The notes beneath the pieces are model-generated. The model saw only the letters and a program-made list of their open reading frames with translations. It ran no database searches and was not told the DNA's origin. This document shows positions 41,010 to 49,533 of a DNA stretch of 64,000 nucleotides, piece by piece (the first letter of the stretch is position 1; each line of letters opens with the position of its first letter). This DNA is from Eubacteriaceae bacterium. GTDB taxonomy: Bacteria; Bacillota; Clostridia; Peptostreptococcales; Anaerovoracaceae. The stretch spans positions 1-64,000 of the forward strand of contig JALCRY010000005.1 of the NCBI GenBank assembly GCA_022652985.1. Reading direction: 5' to 3'. Both the position numbers and the translations under genes were made by a program.

Positions 41010-41507
41010 TTATTTATATCGGCGATAGGCCCCTGATATGCGGGCAGACTCTATAACATGTCCTTTCATGGCGGCGCGCATTTCTTCGACCGTAAATCCC
41101 TGTTCAACATTCAGCATGTCATTCAGAGCATATATATGCAGATCATATACATGTGTACGGTCGGGAGGCGCCATCCCTCCGTACCCCGTAAATTCCACTT
41201 TGCTTCCGCCCTGATACCAGCTGTTTACACCCTGCACAAAATCTCCGGCAGTAATGCTTTCATTTTCTCCGACGACCGTTCTGGTGATGTTTGCTGCGGT
41301 CCAGTGCGTCCATATATGTCCGCAGACCGGTATAGCATCGCTGTCATCGAGTATCAGTGCATACGACATTGTTCCATCCGGCGGATCTGTAATCTCGAAC
41401 GGTATGGATCTGCTGGGAACACCCAAGGTATTGAAATCATCTCCGTGTGACCCGAATCGGTCAGAAAAGAAACCGTTTTCTATTGCTTTGCTTTGTATTT
41501 TCATCAT
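41010..41507 (-). CDS. YbhB/YbcL-type phosphatidylethanolamine-binding protein (Raf-kinase-inhibitor-like)
   Basis: A 165-residue PEBP-family protein. The ligand pocket regions SYALILDDSDAIP, CGHIWTHWTAANI and GYGGMAPPDRTHVYDLHIYAL (D-x-x-H-x-Y type) are present. Bacterial members have no settled role. The long track start at 41690 runs back into the alcohol dehydrogenase gene; the ATG at 41507 (or 41504) follows GGGAG. It is 11 bases behind the alcohol dehydrogenase, so it belongs to that sigma-54 operon. Its stop touches the next enhancer. Confidence 0.82.
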   Translation of the reverse strand: MMKIQSKAIENGFFSDRFGSHGDDFNTLGVPSRSIPFEITDPPDGTMSYALILDDSDAIPVCGHIWTHWTAANITRTVVGENESITAGDFVQGVNSWYQGGSKVEFTGYGGMAPPDRTHVYDLHIYALNDMLNVEQGFTVEEMRAAMKGHVIESARISGAYRRYK

Positions 41508-41518
41508 CTGTTCTCCCT

Positions 41519-42682
41519 TCACGAACATCCCCAGGCTGATTGATAGATTGCTGTTAATTCTTTTTTGGAAAACGGACTGAACGAACACGAAAGCAGTTTC
41601 TGCTGCTGCTCCCAGCAGTCTGTTCCCAGCCTGATGCACTCCTTCTTTGTCAGCCCGCGTTCTCCTGATCTGCTGCGCCGATAAATACAATTCAGAAGAT
41701 CATTCAGACTTTCTATAATTTCTTCATCATCGGCGCCCTCTATATCCATGCCTTTTGCCATTATCACCATTAGATCTCCCCAGACCGCAGCCTGGTCTTC
41801 CGTGACCCTTTCCCCTGTTATATCGCGAAGATATTTCTTCAGGACTGCATCCAGAAAGGAAAGGCATGCTTCTGCATGCGGTATGTCTATCTTTTCCATA
41901 AGCTGATTCCCGAGAGCATGGGATGCCGACGGCGGTGCAATTGACGCAGCCGCGCCGGCATATAATGAAGCAAGCTGCATAAAATAAATGTATTTGATCC
42001 GTGCGTTCATTCCTTCGGCGCATAGATGTTCAAATACCAGAAGTATTATTTCCAGGGCTTTTTCGGCAAGCATCCTGCTGCTTTTCGTCGACTGCAGCAT
42101 GTTGCTGAAACTTTCGACCGCATATATCAGCGCATCGATGCAGCCCCCTGCGAATTCCGCTTCAGGCAGAGAATACAGAAGCGAAGGGATCATTACGGCA
42201 TAATCCGCACGCAGTGCATGATCAGTGAACCATATTTTGCTGCCGTTTCCCGAACGACAGATAACCGCTGACTCGGCGGCTTCGCTTCCGCTTCCGCAGG
42301 TCGTCGGTATCGCTATCAGTTCTTTATTATGTGAAAACGGAAAGTGATCTGTATCCGGTATTTCATCAAGTCTTATTTCACCTGCGGCGCAGAGCATCTT
42401 CGCCATGTCGATGCATACCCCGCCGCCTATGGCGATCACGCGGTCAAACCACATTTTTGACGCATCATGCCGCAGGGCCTCAAAACCTGTATCGGTGACT
42501 TTGCCTTCGCCGTATTTTTCAATACAGACGACTGCGGCGCCCGGCGGGACCTCTGCGCGAAAATTCTGCAGCGATGAATTATCTGTCAGAATAATATCTC
42601 TGTCGCCTGCTCTGTGAGCCCGGACGAATTCTCCAAAAGAATCAAATCTTTGTATTTCAGGCAGGAAACACAATTCTCTCAT
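41519..42682 (-). CDS. Iron-type alcohol dehydrogenase paralogue with altered metal site (4-hydroxybutyrate-dehydrogenase-like)
   Basis: A 387-residue group III dehydrogenase. It resembles the 49534 gene and the Clostridium kluyveri 4-hydroxybutyrate dehydrogenase type from MRELCFLPE to the end. Two key positions deviate: the iron-ligand motif DALIH reads DALIY (Tyr codon TAT at about 42130), and the nucleotide motif GGGS reads GGGV. Asp and two further His ligands (SHALGNQ, IPHAEA) remain. The enzyme may be inactive, use no metal, or have a new role. The start at 42682 has AAAGGAG upstream. It heads an operon with the PEBP-family gene under a sigma-54 promoter. Confidence 0.85.
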   Translation of the reverse strand: MRELCFLPEIQRFDSFGEFVRAHRAGDRDIILTDNSSLQNFRAEVPPGAAVVCIEKYGEGKVTDTGFEALRHDASKMWFDRVIAIGGGVCIDMAKMLCAAGEIRLDEIPDTDHFPFSHNKELIAIPTTCGSGSEAAESAVICRSGNGSKIWFTDHALRADYAVMIPSLLYSLPEAEFAGGCIDALIYAVESFSNMLQSTKSSRMLAEKALEIILLVFEHLCAEGMNARIKYIYFMQLASLYAGAAASIAPPSASHALGNQLMEKIDIPHAEACLSFLDAVLKKYLRDITGERVTEDQAAVWGDLMVIMAKGMDIEGADDEEIIESLNDLLNCIYRRSRSGERGLTKKECIRLGTDCWEQQQKLLSCSFSPFSKKELTAIYQSAWGCS

Positions 42683-42732
42683 TATCTGCTCCTTTGCATC
42701 AACGGTATAAAACATATATATCTGAATTAAAA

Positions 42733-42748
42733 AGCAAATATCATGCCA
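42733..42748 (-). promoter_or_regulatory. Sigma-54 promoter of the alcohol dehydrogenase paralogue
   Basis: On the minus strand TGGCATGATATTTGCT: the GG and GC cores and spacing are exact. It lies 51 bases before the ATG. Confidence 0.85.
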
Positions 42749-42838
42749 TCTGATTATCCGCGGCTGAAGATCCGGTCAGCGGTTAGAATTTCAGTGCGGT
42801 TACGGCATTCACCAACTTTCGGCCATCATCAGTCCGCA

Positions 42839-42871
42839 TTTCAATAACGGAAATCGTTTTCAATTATGCAA
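42839..42871. promoter_or_regulatory. Paired enhancer dyads between two divergent genes
   Basis: TTTCA-ATAA-CGGAA (42839-42852) and TTTCA-ATTA-TGCAA (42858-42871) are centred 19 bases apart. The second shares GTTTTCAATTATG with the prpF enhancer. They serve the minus-strand promoter and perhaps the divergent reductase at 42999, for which I found no clear sigma-54 site (a TATACT box lies at about 42960). The rest of this 316-base gap shows nothing else. Confidence 0.6.
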
Positions 42872-42998
42872 TACGGCCGGCGGAAGCATTCCGTTATAAT
42901 TTTGCTGAAAGTGGACATTTCAAAAGCATTGTAAATTACGTCCTTTTATCTTTGTCGCTATACTGAAAGCAAAAACAATAAGGAGGTTTTGTAGTATT

Positions 42999-44933
42999 AT
43001 GAGTAATTATGATTTTAAAGAATCATTATCGCCGATAGATATCGGCGGAATGAAAGTGCGCAATCGTTTCGTGGTCCCGCCTATGGGCACAAACTTTGCT
43101 GATGAAAACGGCTTTGTAACTGATAAACTTATCAATTACTATACGGCTCGTGCAAAAGGCGGATTCGGCCTGATCATACTCGAGGTAACAGCTGTTCATC
43201 CGGGAGGCCGTTCGATCCCAAATGAAGTCGGAGTCTGGGATGATGAACATATAGAAGGTCTGAAAAGACTTACTGAGTCGGTCCATCGCTATGGAGCGAA
43301 AATATGCCTGCAGCTGCATCATGCAGGTCGTCAGACATCTGAAGAAACAACGGGATCGTGGCCTGTCGCTCCATCCGCAGTTTCCTGCCCTATGCTCAAT
43401 ATCATACCAAAAGAGCTTACAAATCAGGAATGCTGGGATCTGATCGAGGATTTCGGCGACGGCGCAAGACGCGCAATGATCGCAGGATTCGACGCAGTCG
43501 AAGTACACGGAGCACACGGATACCTGATCGGACAGTTTATGTCCGCCCACTCGAATAAACGTATGGATGAATTCGGCGGAGATCTGCAGAGCAGAATGCG
43601 CTTCCCTCTCGAAGTTATGAGAAACATCAGAAGCAAGGTCGGAAACGGATTCCCGGTACTCTTCAGAATGAGTACAAGAGAACTGGTGCAGGACGGCGTT
43701 GATATCGAACAGGCTAAGGCTATTTCCAGAATGATGGTAAGCGCCGGTGTAAATGCAATCCATGCATCACTCTGCACTTACGGCAGTCTCGAATGGATGT
43801 CTGTTCCGGCAGCTGTTCCGGGCGGATTCAATGCCTTTGCCGCAGGTGAGATCAAAAAAGCAGTTGATGTTCCTGTCATCGCAGTAGGCAAGATCAATGA
43901 CCCTTATCTTGTGGAAAGTATCATCTCCTCCGGCGAAGCGGATCTCTGCGCGCTGGGACGCGAATCACTTGCCGATCCTGAAATCCCTAATAAAGTCGCT
44001 TCGGGAAGAATCGATGAAATATGTCCTTGCATAGCATGTGAACAATCATGCCACGCTTATCTCGACCTGGCGAAACCGATCTGCTGCCTCGCCAATCCTC
44101 TGCTCGGCAAAGAGGAGACATTGCCTGCCGCCGCGGCGAAGAAAAAGGTCGTGATAGTGGGAGCCGGCCCTGCCGGACTGGAAAGTGCATGGCGTCTGGC
44201 AAAATCAGGCCATGATGTAACATTATTTGAAAAGCAGGAACTTTTAGGCGGAACATTCAGGATCGCCGGACTTCCTCCAACAAAACAGGAAATCATCCGT
44301 CTGCTGAAATACTGGATCAGAATGTGTAATGTATTCGGAGTAAAAATCATCTCCGGAAAAGAAATCACGGCTGAGGAAATCATCGCGGAGAAAGCCGATG
44401 CTGTTATTCTCGCAACAGGATCCAAACCTATCTCACTGCCTATTTCAGGCATGGACAATCCGAAATTCTTACAGCCGGCTGATATACTCGAAGGCAAAAA
44501 GAACTTCGGCAAGAACGTGCTTATCTGCGGCGGCGGTATGATCGGTGTAGAAACAGCCGAATTTATTGCAGAACGCAGAAGCAGCGTAACAGTTATAGAT
44601 ATGCTCCCTGACTGGGCAACAGATCTGCATGCCTTTGTAAGAGCATTCCTTATCCCTAAACTTAAGGATGAAGGCGTACAGTTTATCGGCAATGCTAAAA
44701 TCACCGAGTTTATGGATGACGGCGTCAAATATGACAACAAGTCAGATACGGTAACGCTTAACGGCTTTGACAGCGTTGTACTGGCTATGGGTACTGTCTC
44801 CAATAACCCGCTGGAAAAAGAGCTTAAGAATAAAGTCTCTGATCTCTACGTGATCGGTGACGCTTCCCGGGCAGGCACTGCCAACAAGGCCACGGAAGAA
44901 GCTCTGGAAATCGTCAGAAAAATCAATGGCTAA
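42999..44933 (+). CDS. FMN/FAD/[4Fe-4S] enoate reductase (Old Yellow Enzyme - 2,4-dienoyl-CoA reductase type)
   Basis: A 644-residue flavoenzyme. Residues 1-340 form the FMN barrel, with VPPMGTNFADENG, LHHAGRQT, and EVHGAHGYLIGQFMSAHSN. The cluster cysteines CPCIACEQSC and a further Cys in PICCLANP follow. The C-terminal half is an FAD/NAD domain: VIVGAGPAGLESAWRLAKSG and NVLICGGGMIGVETAEF. Relatives reduce 2-enoates, cinnamate-type acids or dienoyl-CoA. In this island it could reduce an unsaturated carboxylate intermediate. AGGAGG precedes the ATG. An IS200-like element follows. Confidence 0.9.
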   Translation: MSNYDFKESLSPIDIGGMKVRNRFVVPPMGTNFADENGFVTDKLINYYTARAKGGFGLIILEVTAVHPGGRSIPNEVGVWDDEHIEGLKRLTESVHRYGAKICLQLHHAGRQTSEETTGSWPVAPSAVSCPMLNIIPKELTNQECWDLIEDFGDGARRAMIAGFDAVEVHGAHGYLIGQFMSAHSNKRMDEFGGDLQSRMRFPLEVMRNIRSKVGNGFPVLFRMSTRELVQDGVDIEQAKAISRMMVSAGVNAIHASLCTYGSLEWMSVPAAVPGGFNAFAAGEIKKAVDVPVIAVGKINDPYLVESIISSGEADLCALGRESLADPEIPNKVASGRIDEICPCIACEQSCHAYLDLAKPICCLANPLLGKEETLPAAAAKKKVVIVGAGPAGLESAWRLAKSGHDVTLFEKQELLGGTFRIAGLPPTKQEIIRLLKYWIRMCNVFGVKIISGKEITAEEIIAEKADAVILATGSKPISLPISGMDNPKFLQPADILEGKKNFGKNVLICGGGMIGVETAEFIAERRSSVTVIDMLPDWATDLHAFVRAFLIPKLKDEGVQFIGNAKITEFMDDGVKYDNKSDTVTLNGFDSVVLAMGTVSNNPLEKELKNKVSDLYVIGDASRAGTANKATEEALEIVRKING

Positions 44934-44960
44934 CGATGAACGCTTAAGATGACGATATAA

Positions 44961-45666
44961 TCATAACCACCGGCTCAGCCGGTGGTTTGTTTTAGGCCCT
45001 AGAAGGGCCCATTACCTGCAGCGTCTCAAGACGCGCCGAAATAATCCGCCAACCGCACCATCTTTTCTACCAGCCCTAAAGGGCTACTTTTTCTTTTCTC
45101 CGGTGAACGGATCTATATATTCTTTCATTGTCAACTGGTCATCAGCAATGTCTTCCTGAAGTTGTGTACGTATGTACTCCTCGATTTTCTTTGCATTTTT
45201 CCCTGCTGTATCAACATAGTAACCTCGACACCAGAAGTGTCTGTTTCCGTATTTGTATTTCAGATTCGCATGTCTGTCGAAAATCATCAGCGAACTCTTT
45301 CCTTTGAGATATCCTACGATTTGGGAAACACTGTATTTTGGTGGTATTTCAACAAGCATGTGAACATGATCCGGACAGCATTCCGCTTCGATGATATTAA
45401 TTTCTTTCCTTGCACACAGCAGTCTTAATGTTTTTCCAATGTCTTCCCTGATTTGTCCATATATCACACGTCTTCTGTACTTTGGTGCGAACACTATGTG
45501 ATACTTACAATTCCAGGATGTGTGTGCTAAACTATTCTTGTCTTTCATAGACATCCTCCTTTGCAATTGATAGCTTGGTTGGCGAACCATTGCTATCATA
45601 GCATAGGAGGTTTTATTTGCCTAAAACTCAAGTGGATTAATCCACCTGCATAGCAGGTGGTTTTTT
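44961..45666 (-). mobile_element. IS200/IS605-family element, tnpA only
   Basis: A Y1 transposase gene lies between two hairpins: AACCACCGGC with GCCGGTGGTT (44965-44987) and CCACCTGC with GCAGGTGG (45642-45660, followed by six T). A GTGGATTAATCCAC palindrome overlaps the latter. Subterminal hairpins also occur near 44995-45075 (GCCCTAGAAGGGC). No inverted terminal repeats or target duplication are expected for the family; the exact ends are estimates. No tnpB is present. Confidence 0.75.
45084..45548 (-). CDS. tnpA: IS200/IS605-type Y1 (HUH) transposase TnpA
   Basis: A 154-residue single-strand DNA transposase. KYHIVFAPKYRRRVIYG opens the fold, the metal-binding HUH motif is HVHMLVEIP, and the nucleophile Tyr is expected in the EEYIRTQL helix. 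Length and motifs are complete, so it may be active. The track start at 45599 is too long; MKDKNSLAHTSW from 45548 fits the family and has GGAGG six bases upstream, while the ATG between lies directly on the ribosome site. Confidence 0.93.
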   Translation of the reverse strand: MKDKNSLAHTSWNCKYHIVFAPKYRRRVIYGQIREDIGKTLRLLCARKEINIIEAECCPDHVHMLVEIPPKYSVSQIVGYLKGKSSLMIFDRHANLKYKYGNRHFWCRGYYVDTAGKNAKKIEEYIRTQLQEDIADDQLTMKEYIDPFTGEKKK

Positions 45667-45718
45667 ATTCCTCACCTATTCGGCTCGGAATCACCGCTAA
45701 AGCTACAATAAAATAAAA

Positions 45719-45756
45719 GGACAGGTCCGGGTGTTCAGCCGGACCTGTCCTTTTTT
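45719..45756. terminator. Terminator after the TetR gene
   Basis: GGACAGGTCCGG (45719-45730) pairs with CCGGACCTGTCC (45739-45750). T tracts follow on both strands (TTTTTT on plus, TTTTATTTTATT on minus). Confidence 0.88.
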
Positions 45757-46350
45757 CTATCTGTTTGTTCTGCGCTCGCTCCTGTCTGCTTCACGATGAA
45801 TCATCTTTTCTTCCTCTTCTGTAACCAGATACTGACGCAGAGATTTTGGAATACAGTCCAAAAATGTTTCCACAAGTCTCTGAGGGCTTTCCGCAAAATC
45901 GTTCATGACCCAGTTGCCCGTCACTCTTACACAGGCAGTGCAGTAGAAATCAAGCTCGGCATCAAGTTTTTCAGTTTCCTTCGCCCCTATCTTTTTGGCG
46001 ATGGAATCTTTATACAGCGTTTTGGTGATATTGAAAAAAGAATTCAGAAACCACTCCTGCCGGTACGCCTGTCGATAAAATTTCCGGTTGTTCTGCACCA
46101 TATGAAGCTTGGCGATCACAGCCTCATACCAGGAATATTCCGTGCCGATCAGCGAAAAGAAATCGACTGCTTCAGTACGGTATATCCAGTCAATGACATC
46201 ATACTTATCTTTGAAATTATTATAAAAGCATTGTCTGCTTACGCCGCATTCTTTACAGATGGAAGCAATAGTCATATTTTCCAGCGAATCTGTAAGCATC
46301 ATACGATTAACAGTTTCAGCAATGCGCTGCTTGGCAGGTGTTTTCCCCAT
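45757..46350 (-). CDS. TetR/AcrR-family transcriptional regulator, DhaS-like
   Basis: A 197-residue regulator. The N-terminal helix-turn-helix spans KQRIAETVNRMMLTDSLENMTIASICKECGVSRQCFYNNFKDKYDVIDWIYR. The C-terminal ligand domain, with DFYCTACVRVTGNWVMND, is of the kind seen in DhaS-type members that act near glycerol or dihydroxyacetone genes; this is a weak resemblance. It is divergent from the glycerol-channel homologue across 354 bases, so it could control it besides the sigma-54 system. Confidence 0.8.
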   Translation of the reverse strand: MGKTPAKQRIAETVNRMMLTDSLENMTIASICKECGVSRQCFYNNFKDKYDVIDWIYRTEAVDFFSLIGTEYSWYEAVIAKLHMVQNNRKFYRQAYRQEWFLNSFFNITKTLYKDSIAKKIGAKETEKLDAELDFYCTACVRVTGNWVMNDFAESPQRLVETFLDCIPKSLRQYLVTEEEEKMIHREADRSERRTNR

Positions 46351-46527
46351 TTTTCTGCTTTCCTTTCTGTTTTCTTTAAATTATAGCATTTTCAGAATTA
46401 TTATCCAGTATCTTTTCCTCATAAGTGGACATACCGGCCATACTGTAAATTGTTTTCCGTGTCAAAAATATTAGCATATTGTTATAAGAATCGATCATGA
46501 TCTGCAGGACTATCAGAAACGATCCGA

Positions 46528-46571
46528 TTCCATTTTTGCAATTTGAAACAGCTTTTATTTCATTCTGTTTA
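46528..46571. promoter_or_regulatory. Enhancer dyads upstream of the glycerol-channel homologue
   Basis: TTCCA-TTTT-TGCAA (46528-46541) fits the island dyad and lies about 105 bases before the sigma-54 promoter. TTTCA-TTCT-GTTTA (46558-46571) is a weaker second copy. A palindrome AAACACGTGTTT at 46603-46614 may be the TetR operator. The rest of the gap shows no other signal. Confidence 0.5.
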
Positions 46572-46640
46572 GCGGAAAAAACAGTTTGTTTGCTGTATGT
46601 CGAAACACGTGTTTTTACCCTTATTTCGTGTCGATTTCTC

Positions 46641-46656
46641 TGGCATCGTAATTGCT
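46641..46656 (+). promoter_or_regulatory. Sigma-54 promoter of the glycerol-channel homologue
   Basis: TGGCATCGTAATTGCT, exact GG-N10-GC spacing, ends 49 bases before the ATG at 46705. Confidence 0.87.
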
Positions 46657-46704
46657 TATTACTATAGTAAGTTATTTTACATATTTAATAATGGAGGTTC
46701 AAAA

Positions 46705-47418
46705 ATGATCACAAAAGCAATAGGTGAATTTGTCGGCACTATGATACTTATCTACATAGGCGACGGTGTTGTCGCCAACAACATACTAGATGACAATAAT
46801 GCCAAAGGACTCGGTGTACTGGCTATAGACATCGCATGGGGCGTTGCCGTCGCGATCCCGGCATACATTTTCATGGGCGTCAGCGGTTCTTTCTTCAACC
46901 CCGCTATAGTAATCGCCTATATGCTCAGGGGGACTATGCCTTTGTCCAGCGCTTTAGTATATATTCCTTCCGAAATACTCGGAGCATTCGCAGGATCGGC
47001 ACTAATGTATTTAACATTCCTCGATCAGTTCAAAGGCACGAGCGACAAAGGCCTGAAACTAAATGCATTTACAACGAGGCCTGCCAAAAAACATTACTTT
47101 GCCAATTTCCTTACAGAATTCATCGGCACATCTTTCCTCGTATTCGGCGTATACGAAATCGTCGATCTGCCATCCCCTTATATATTAAAGGGCTGCATGA
47201 TCGGTGCACTGGTATTCGGCCTTGCAGTGTGCATGGGAGGCCCTACAGGCGCTTCCCTGAATCAGGCCAGAGATCTCGGTCCAAGACTTGCACACTGGAT
47301 ACTTCCTGTATATGAGAAAGGAAGTTCAGAATGGAGTTACGGATGGTGTCCCGTGCTGGCACAGACCTGCGCAGCTTTCGCCGCATTCGGTTTTTACACT
47401 CTTATTCATGCTCTGTAA
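46705..47418 (+). CDS. MIP-family channel (aquaglyceroporin-like) with altered second NPA motif
   Basis: A 237-residue, six-segment channel. The first pore motif is the normal NPA in GSFFNPAIVIAY. The second, normally NPA followed by RD, reads NQARDLGPR (codons AAT CAG GCC), so a proline is replaced by Gln while the following Arg-Asp of glycerol-type channels is kept. It should pass small uncharged polyols or alcohols. The track start at 46597 includes the sigma-54 promoter; the ATG at 46705 has GGAGG seven bases upstream. Confidence 0.85.
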   Translation: MITKAIGEFVGTMILIYIGDGVVANNILDDNNAKGLGVLAIDIAWGVAVAIPAYIFMGVSGSFFNPAIVIAYMLRGTMPLSSALVYIPSEILGAFAGSALMYLTFLDQFKGTSDKGLKLNAFTTRPAKKHYFANFLTEFIGTSFLVFGVYEIVDLPSPYILKGCMIGALVFGLAVCMGGPTGASLNQARDLGPRLAHWILPVYEKGSSEWSYGWCPVLAQTCAAFAAFGFYTLIHAL

Positions 47419-47424
47419 TACAAG

Positions 47425-47456
47425 GACCCGGATAGCGATAATACACATTCCGGGTC
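47425..47456. terminator. Weak terminator-like hairpin between convergent genes
   Basis: GACCCGGA (47425-47432) pairs with TCCGGGTC (47449-47456) across a 16-base loop and is followed by TTTA. Confidence 0.5.
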
Positions 47457-47457
47457 T

Positions 47458-49422
47458 TTACTTATCTCCCCCGTTGTAATTTGCTTTCCGCCAGAGTGTG
47501 GTTTTCCCTATTTTAAGCTTTTCCGCCGCGTTTTCGCTGTCCCCGCCGTTCAGCTCGTGTCTGATGACTTCTCTTTCAAAGACAGCGGTCGCCTCTTTCA
47601 GGCCGTTCGACAAATCCACACTGATATTCCAGCTCTTACCTGAGGACGTCACGTCCGCCGAGACAGCCTGTTCCGTCCCCTCTGTATATAACTGGTCATG
47701 CGCGGCAATAATTTCATCTATACTAAGGCTGTGGGTATCCTCCAGCTGACTTAAAACCGCTATTCTTTCGGTTACGTTCTGCAGCTCACGGATATTCCCC
47801 GGCCAGTCATAATGCGACATCCAGTCCAGATATTTGTCCCACGACTTCGGGAGCTTTCCGTCATTATAATTTGCAATAAAATTACCGGCCAGAAGACTGA
47901 TGTCATTTTTTCTTCTGCGCAGCGGCGGGATCTTTAAATTGAAAACAGCCAGCCTGTAGTACAGATCCTCTCTGAACTTATCTTGTTTTATCCTCTCCAG
48001 CAGATTATGATTAGTCGCGCTTATTATCCTTACATCGATCGGTATTATTTTGCTGCCGCCGACTCGCATAACTTCTCTTTCCTGTATCACACGCAGAAGT
48101 CTTGCCTGCAGCGCCGGCTGTATCTCTCCTATTTCATCCAGGAAAATCGTGCCTCTGTCCGCTAATTCGAACATGCCTTTTTTCCCTTCTTTTCTGGCGC
48201 CGGTAAATGCTCCCGCCTCATATCCGAACAATTCACTTTCCAGCAGGTCCTGCGGTATAGCCGCGCAGTTTATGGCCACGAACGGCCCGGTTTTTCTCTC
48301 GCTTGCATTATGCAGTCCCTGGGCAAACATCTCCTTGCCTGTTCCGGATTCACCTTCTATCAGAACGCTGGCATTCGTTTCGGCAATTACTGCGGCCATA
48401 TCTTTTACCGCCTGCATTTCCTTGTCGTTTGTCAGAATATCCTCGAATGTGTATCTGGCTTCAAAGCCTTTATCGTGTATCTCATGTCTTATCTGTTTTT
48501 CCAGCGCCTGTATCTTAGTTACATCCTCAAATGTACTGACAGTCCCCAGAAATAAGCCGTCGCCTTTTATCTGACGATGACTGGCGGCAATAAGCCCATA
48601 TTCATATTTTTTGATATAATTCGCATCCGGCTCCTCCTGCCCGAACACTTTCTGAAAATGCGCATCCGAAATAACTGAATCGATTTTTTCCGGAACAGGC
48701 TTATTGATTGGATCATACAGAAACTTCGCAGCGGAAGGATTGCATAAAACAATGTTTTCATCCTGATCAGCTACCACTATTCCTTCAGACAATGATTCGA
48801 ATGCTGTATGAAGCCTGTACGCGCTTTCTTTCTCTTTTCTTTTTTCATAAAGTATCTGCATCGTCTCATTAAAAGCCTGTGTGACGGCATATTCTCCGGA
48901 ACTGACTTCTATGCCGGTAAGCCCGCGGGAAACAGCATATTTCACAGCCACATTCCCCCCTACAACAGTTTTTATGCCCCGCTCGCTGATATCATTTATG
49001 TTGCTGTAAATATCGTCCTTGTTGCTGAATGTGTATTCGTATATTTTTATTCCGTACATCTGCTCAATATCATCGATATTCTGCAGTCTGACATAATTCA
49101 GAAAAGCTATTTCTTTAATTTCTTCCGGAAGCGAATGTACTACTTTTAAAACATCGAAAGGTGTGATCGGTATGAATATTACAGGGATATCCACAGCATC
49201 CTGTATATGCGCCGCCGTACTGCCTCTGCTCAGTATAGCATCGACCTTCGGCTCTATTTCCTTCGCCTTTTTTACGGCATCATCAAACGAAGCAAAAATA
49301 TTGACCGCATCCGTTCCATTTTTTTCAGTAACCTTCATGAATATTTTTGACATCTTCGGATATGTCGCTATCAGAGCCAGCCTCTGGCTCCTGATAAATT
49401 CCCTCGCCGGATCACGCATCAT
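47458..49422 (-). CDS. Sigma-54-dependent regulator with PrpR N-terminal domain (regulator 2)
   Basis: A 654-residue paralogue of the 32021 gene with the same order: PrpR_N ([41 protein letters not shown]), PAS ([20 protein letters not shown]), AAA+ with [13 protein letters not shown] and intact GAFTGA, and a Fis-type DNA-binding end [15 protein letters not shown]. The recognition segment IGKTTLWRK is identical in both, so both should read the same enhancer, while their sensor domains differ. It is the last gene of the dehydrogenase-transporter operon. The ATG at 49422 or 49419 may be used, behind AAGGGG. Confidence 0.92.
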   Translation of the reverse strand: MMRDPAREFIRSQRLALIATYPKMSKIFMKVTEKNGTDAVNIFASFDDAVKKAKEIEPKVDAILSRGSTAAHIQDAVDIPVIFIPITPFDVLKVVHSLPEEIKEIAFLNYVRLQNIDDIEQMYGIKIYEYTFSNKDDIYSNINDISERGIKTVVGGNVAVKYAVSRGLTGIEVSSGEYAVTQAFNETMQILYEKRKEKESAYRLHTAFESLSEGIVVADQDENIVLCNPSAAKFLYDPINKPVPEKIDSVISDAHFQKVFGQEEPDANYIKKYEYGLIAASHRQIKGDGLFLGTVSTFEDVTKIQALEKQIRHEIHDKGFEARYTFEDILTNDKEMQAVKDMAAVIAETNASVLIEGESGTGKEMFAQGLHNASERKTGPFVAINCAAIPQDLLESELFGYEAGAFTGARKEGKKGMFELADRGTIFLDEIGEIQPALQARLLRVIQEREVMRVGGSKIIPIDVRIISATNHNLLERIKQDKFREDLYYRLAVFNLKIPPLRRRKNDISLLAGNFIANYNDGKLPKSWDKYLDWMSHYDWPGNIRELQNVTERIAVLSQLEDTHSLSIDEIIAAHDQLYTEGTEQAVSADVTSSGKSWNISVDLSNGLKEATAVFEREVIRHELNGGDSENAAEKLKIGKTTLWRKANYNGGDK

Positions 49423-49533
49423 TGCACCCCTTTAGTATTACGCTTTACATATACGCTTATTATAATACAAAGAAGGATACCATGAAATAATATCCTTCTT
49501 CTGTGTATATGAAATTCAATGACACCTTTTTGA

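Noticed and set aside
41508-41690. Long N-terminus of the PEBP-family gene in the ORF track
   Set aside because: It overlaps the alcohol dehydrogenase coding end; the ATG pair at 41507/41504 has a good ribosome site and matches the family start.
42915-42960. Sigma-54 promoter for the enoate reductase at 42999
   Set aside because: The nearest GG...GC pair has an 11-base instead of a 10-base gap and lacks the -12 TTGC; a sigma-70-like TATACT box is at least as likely.
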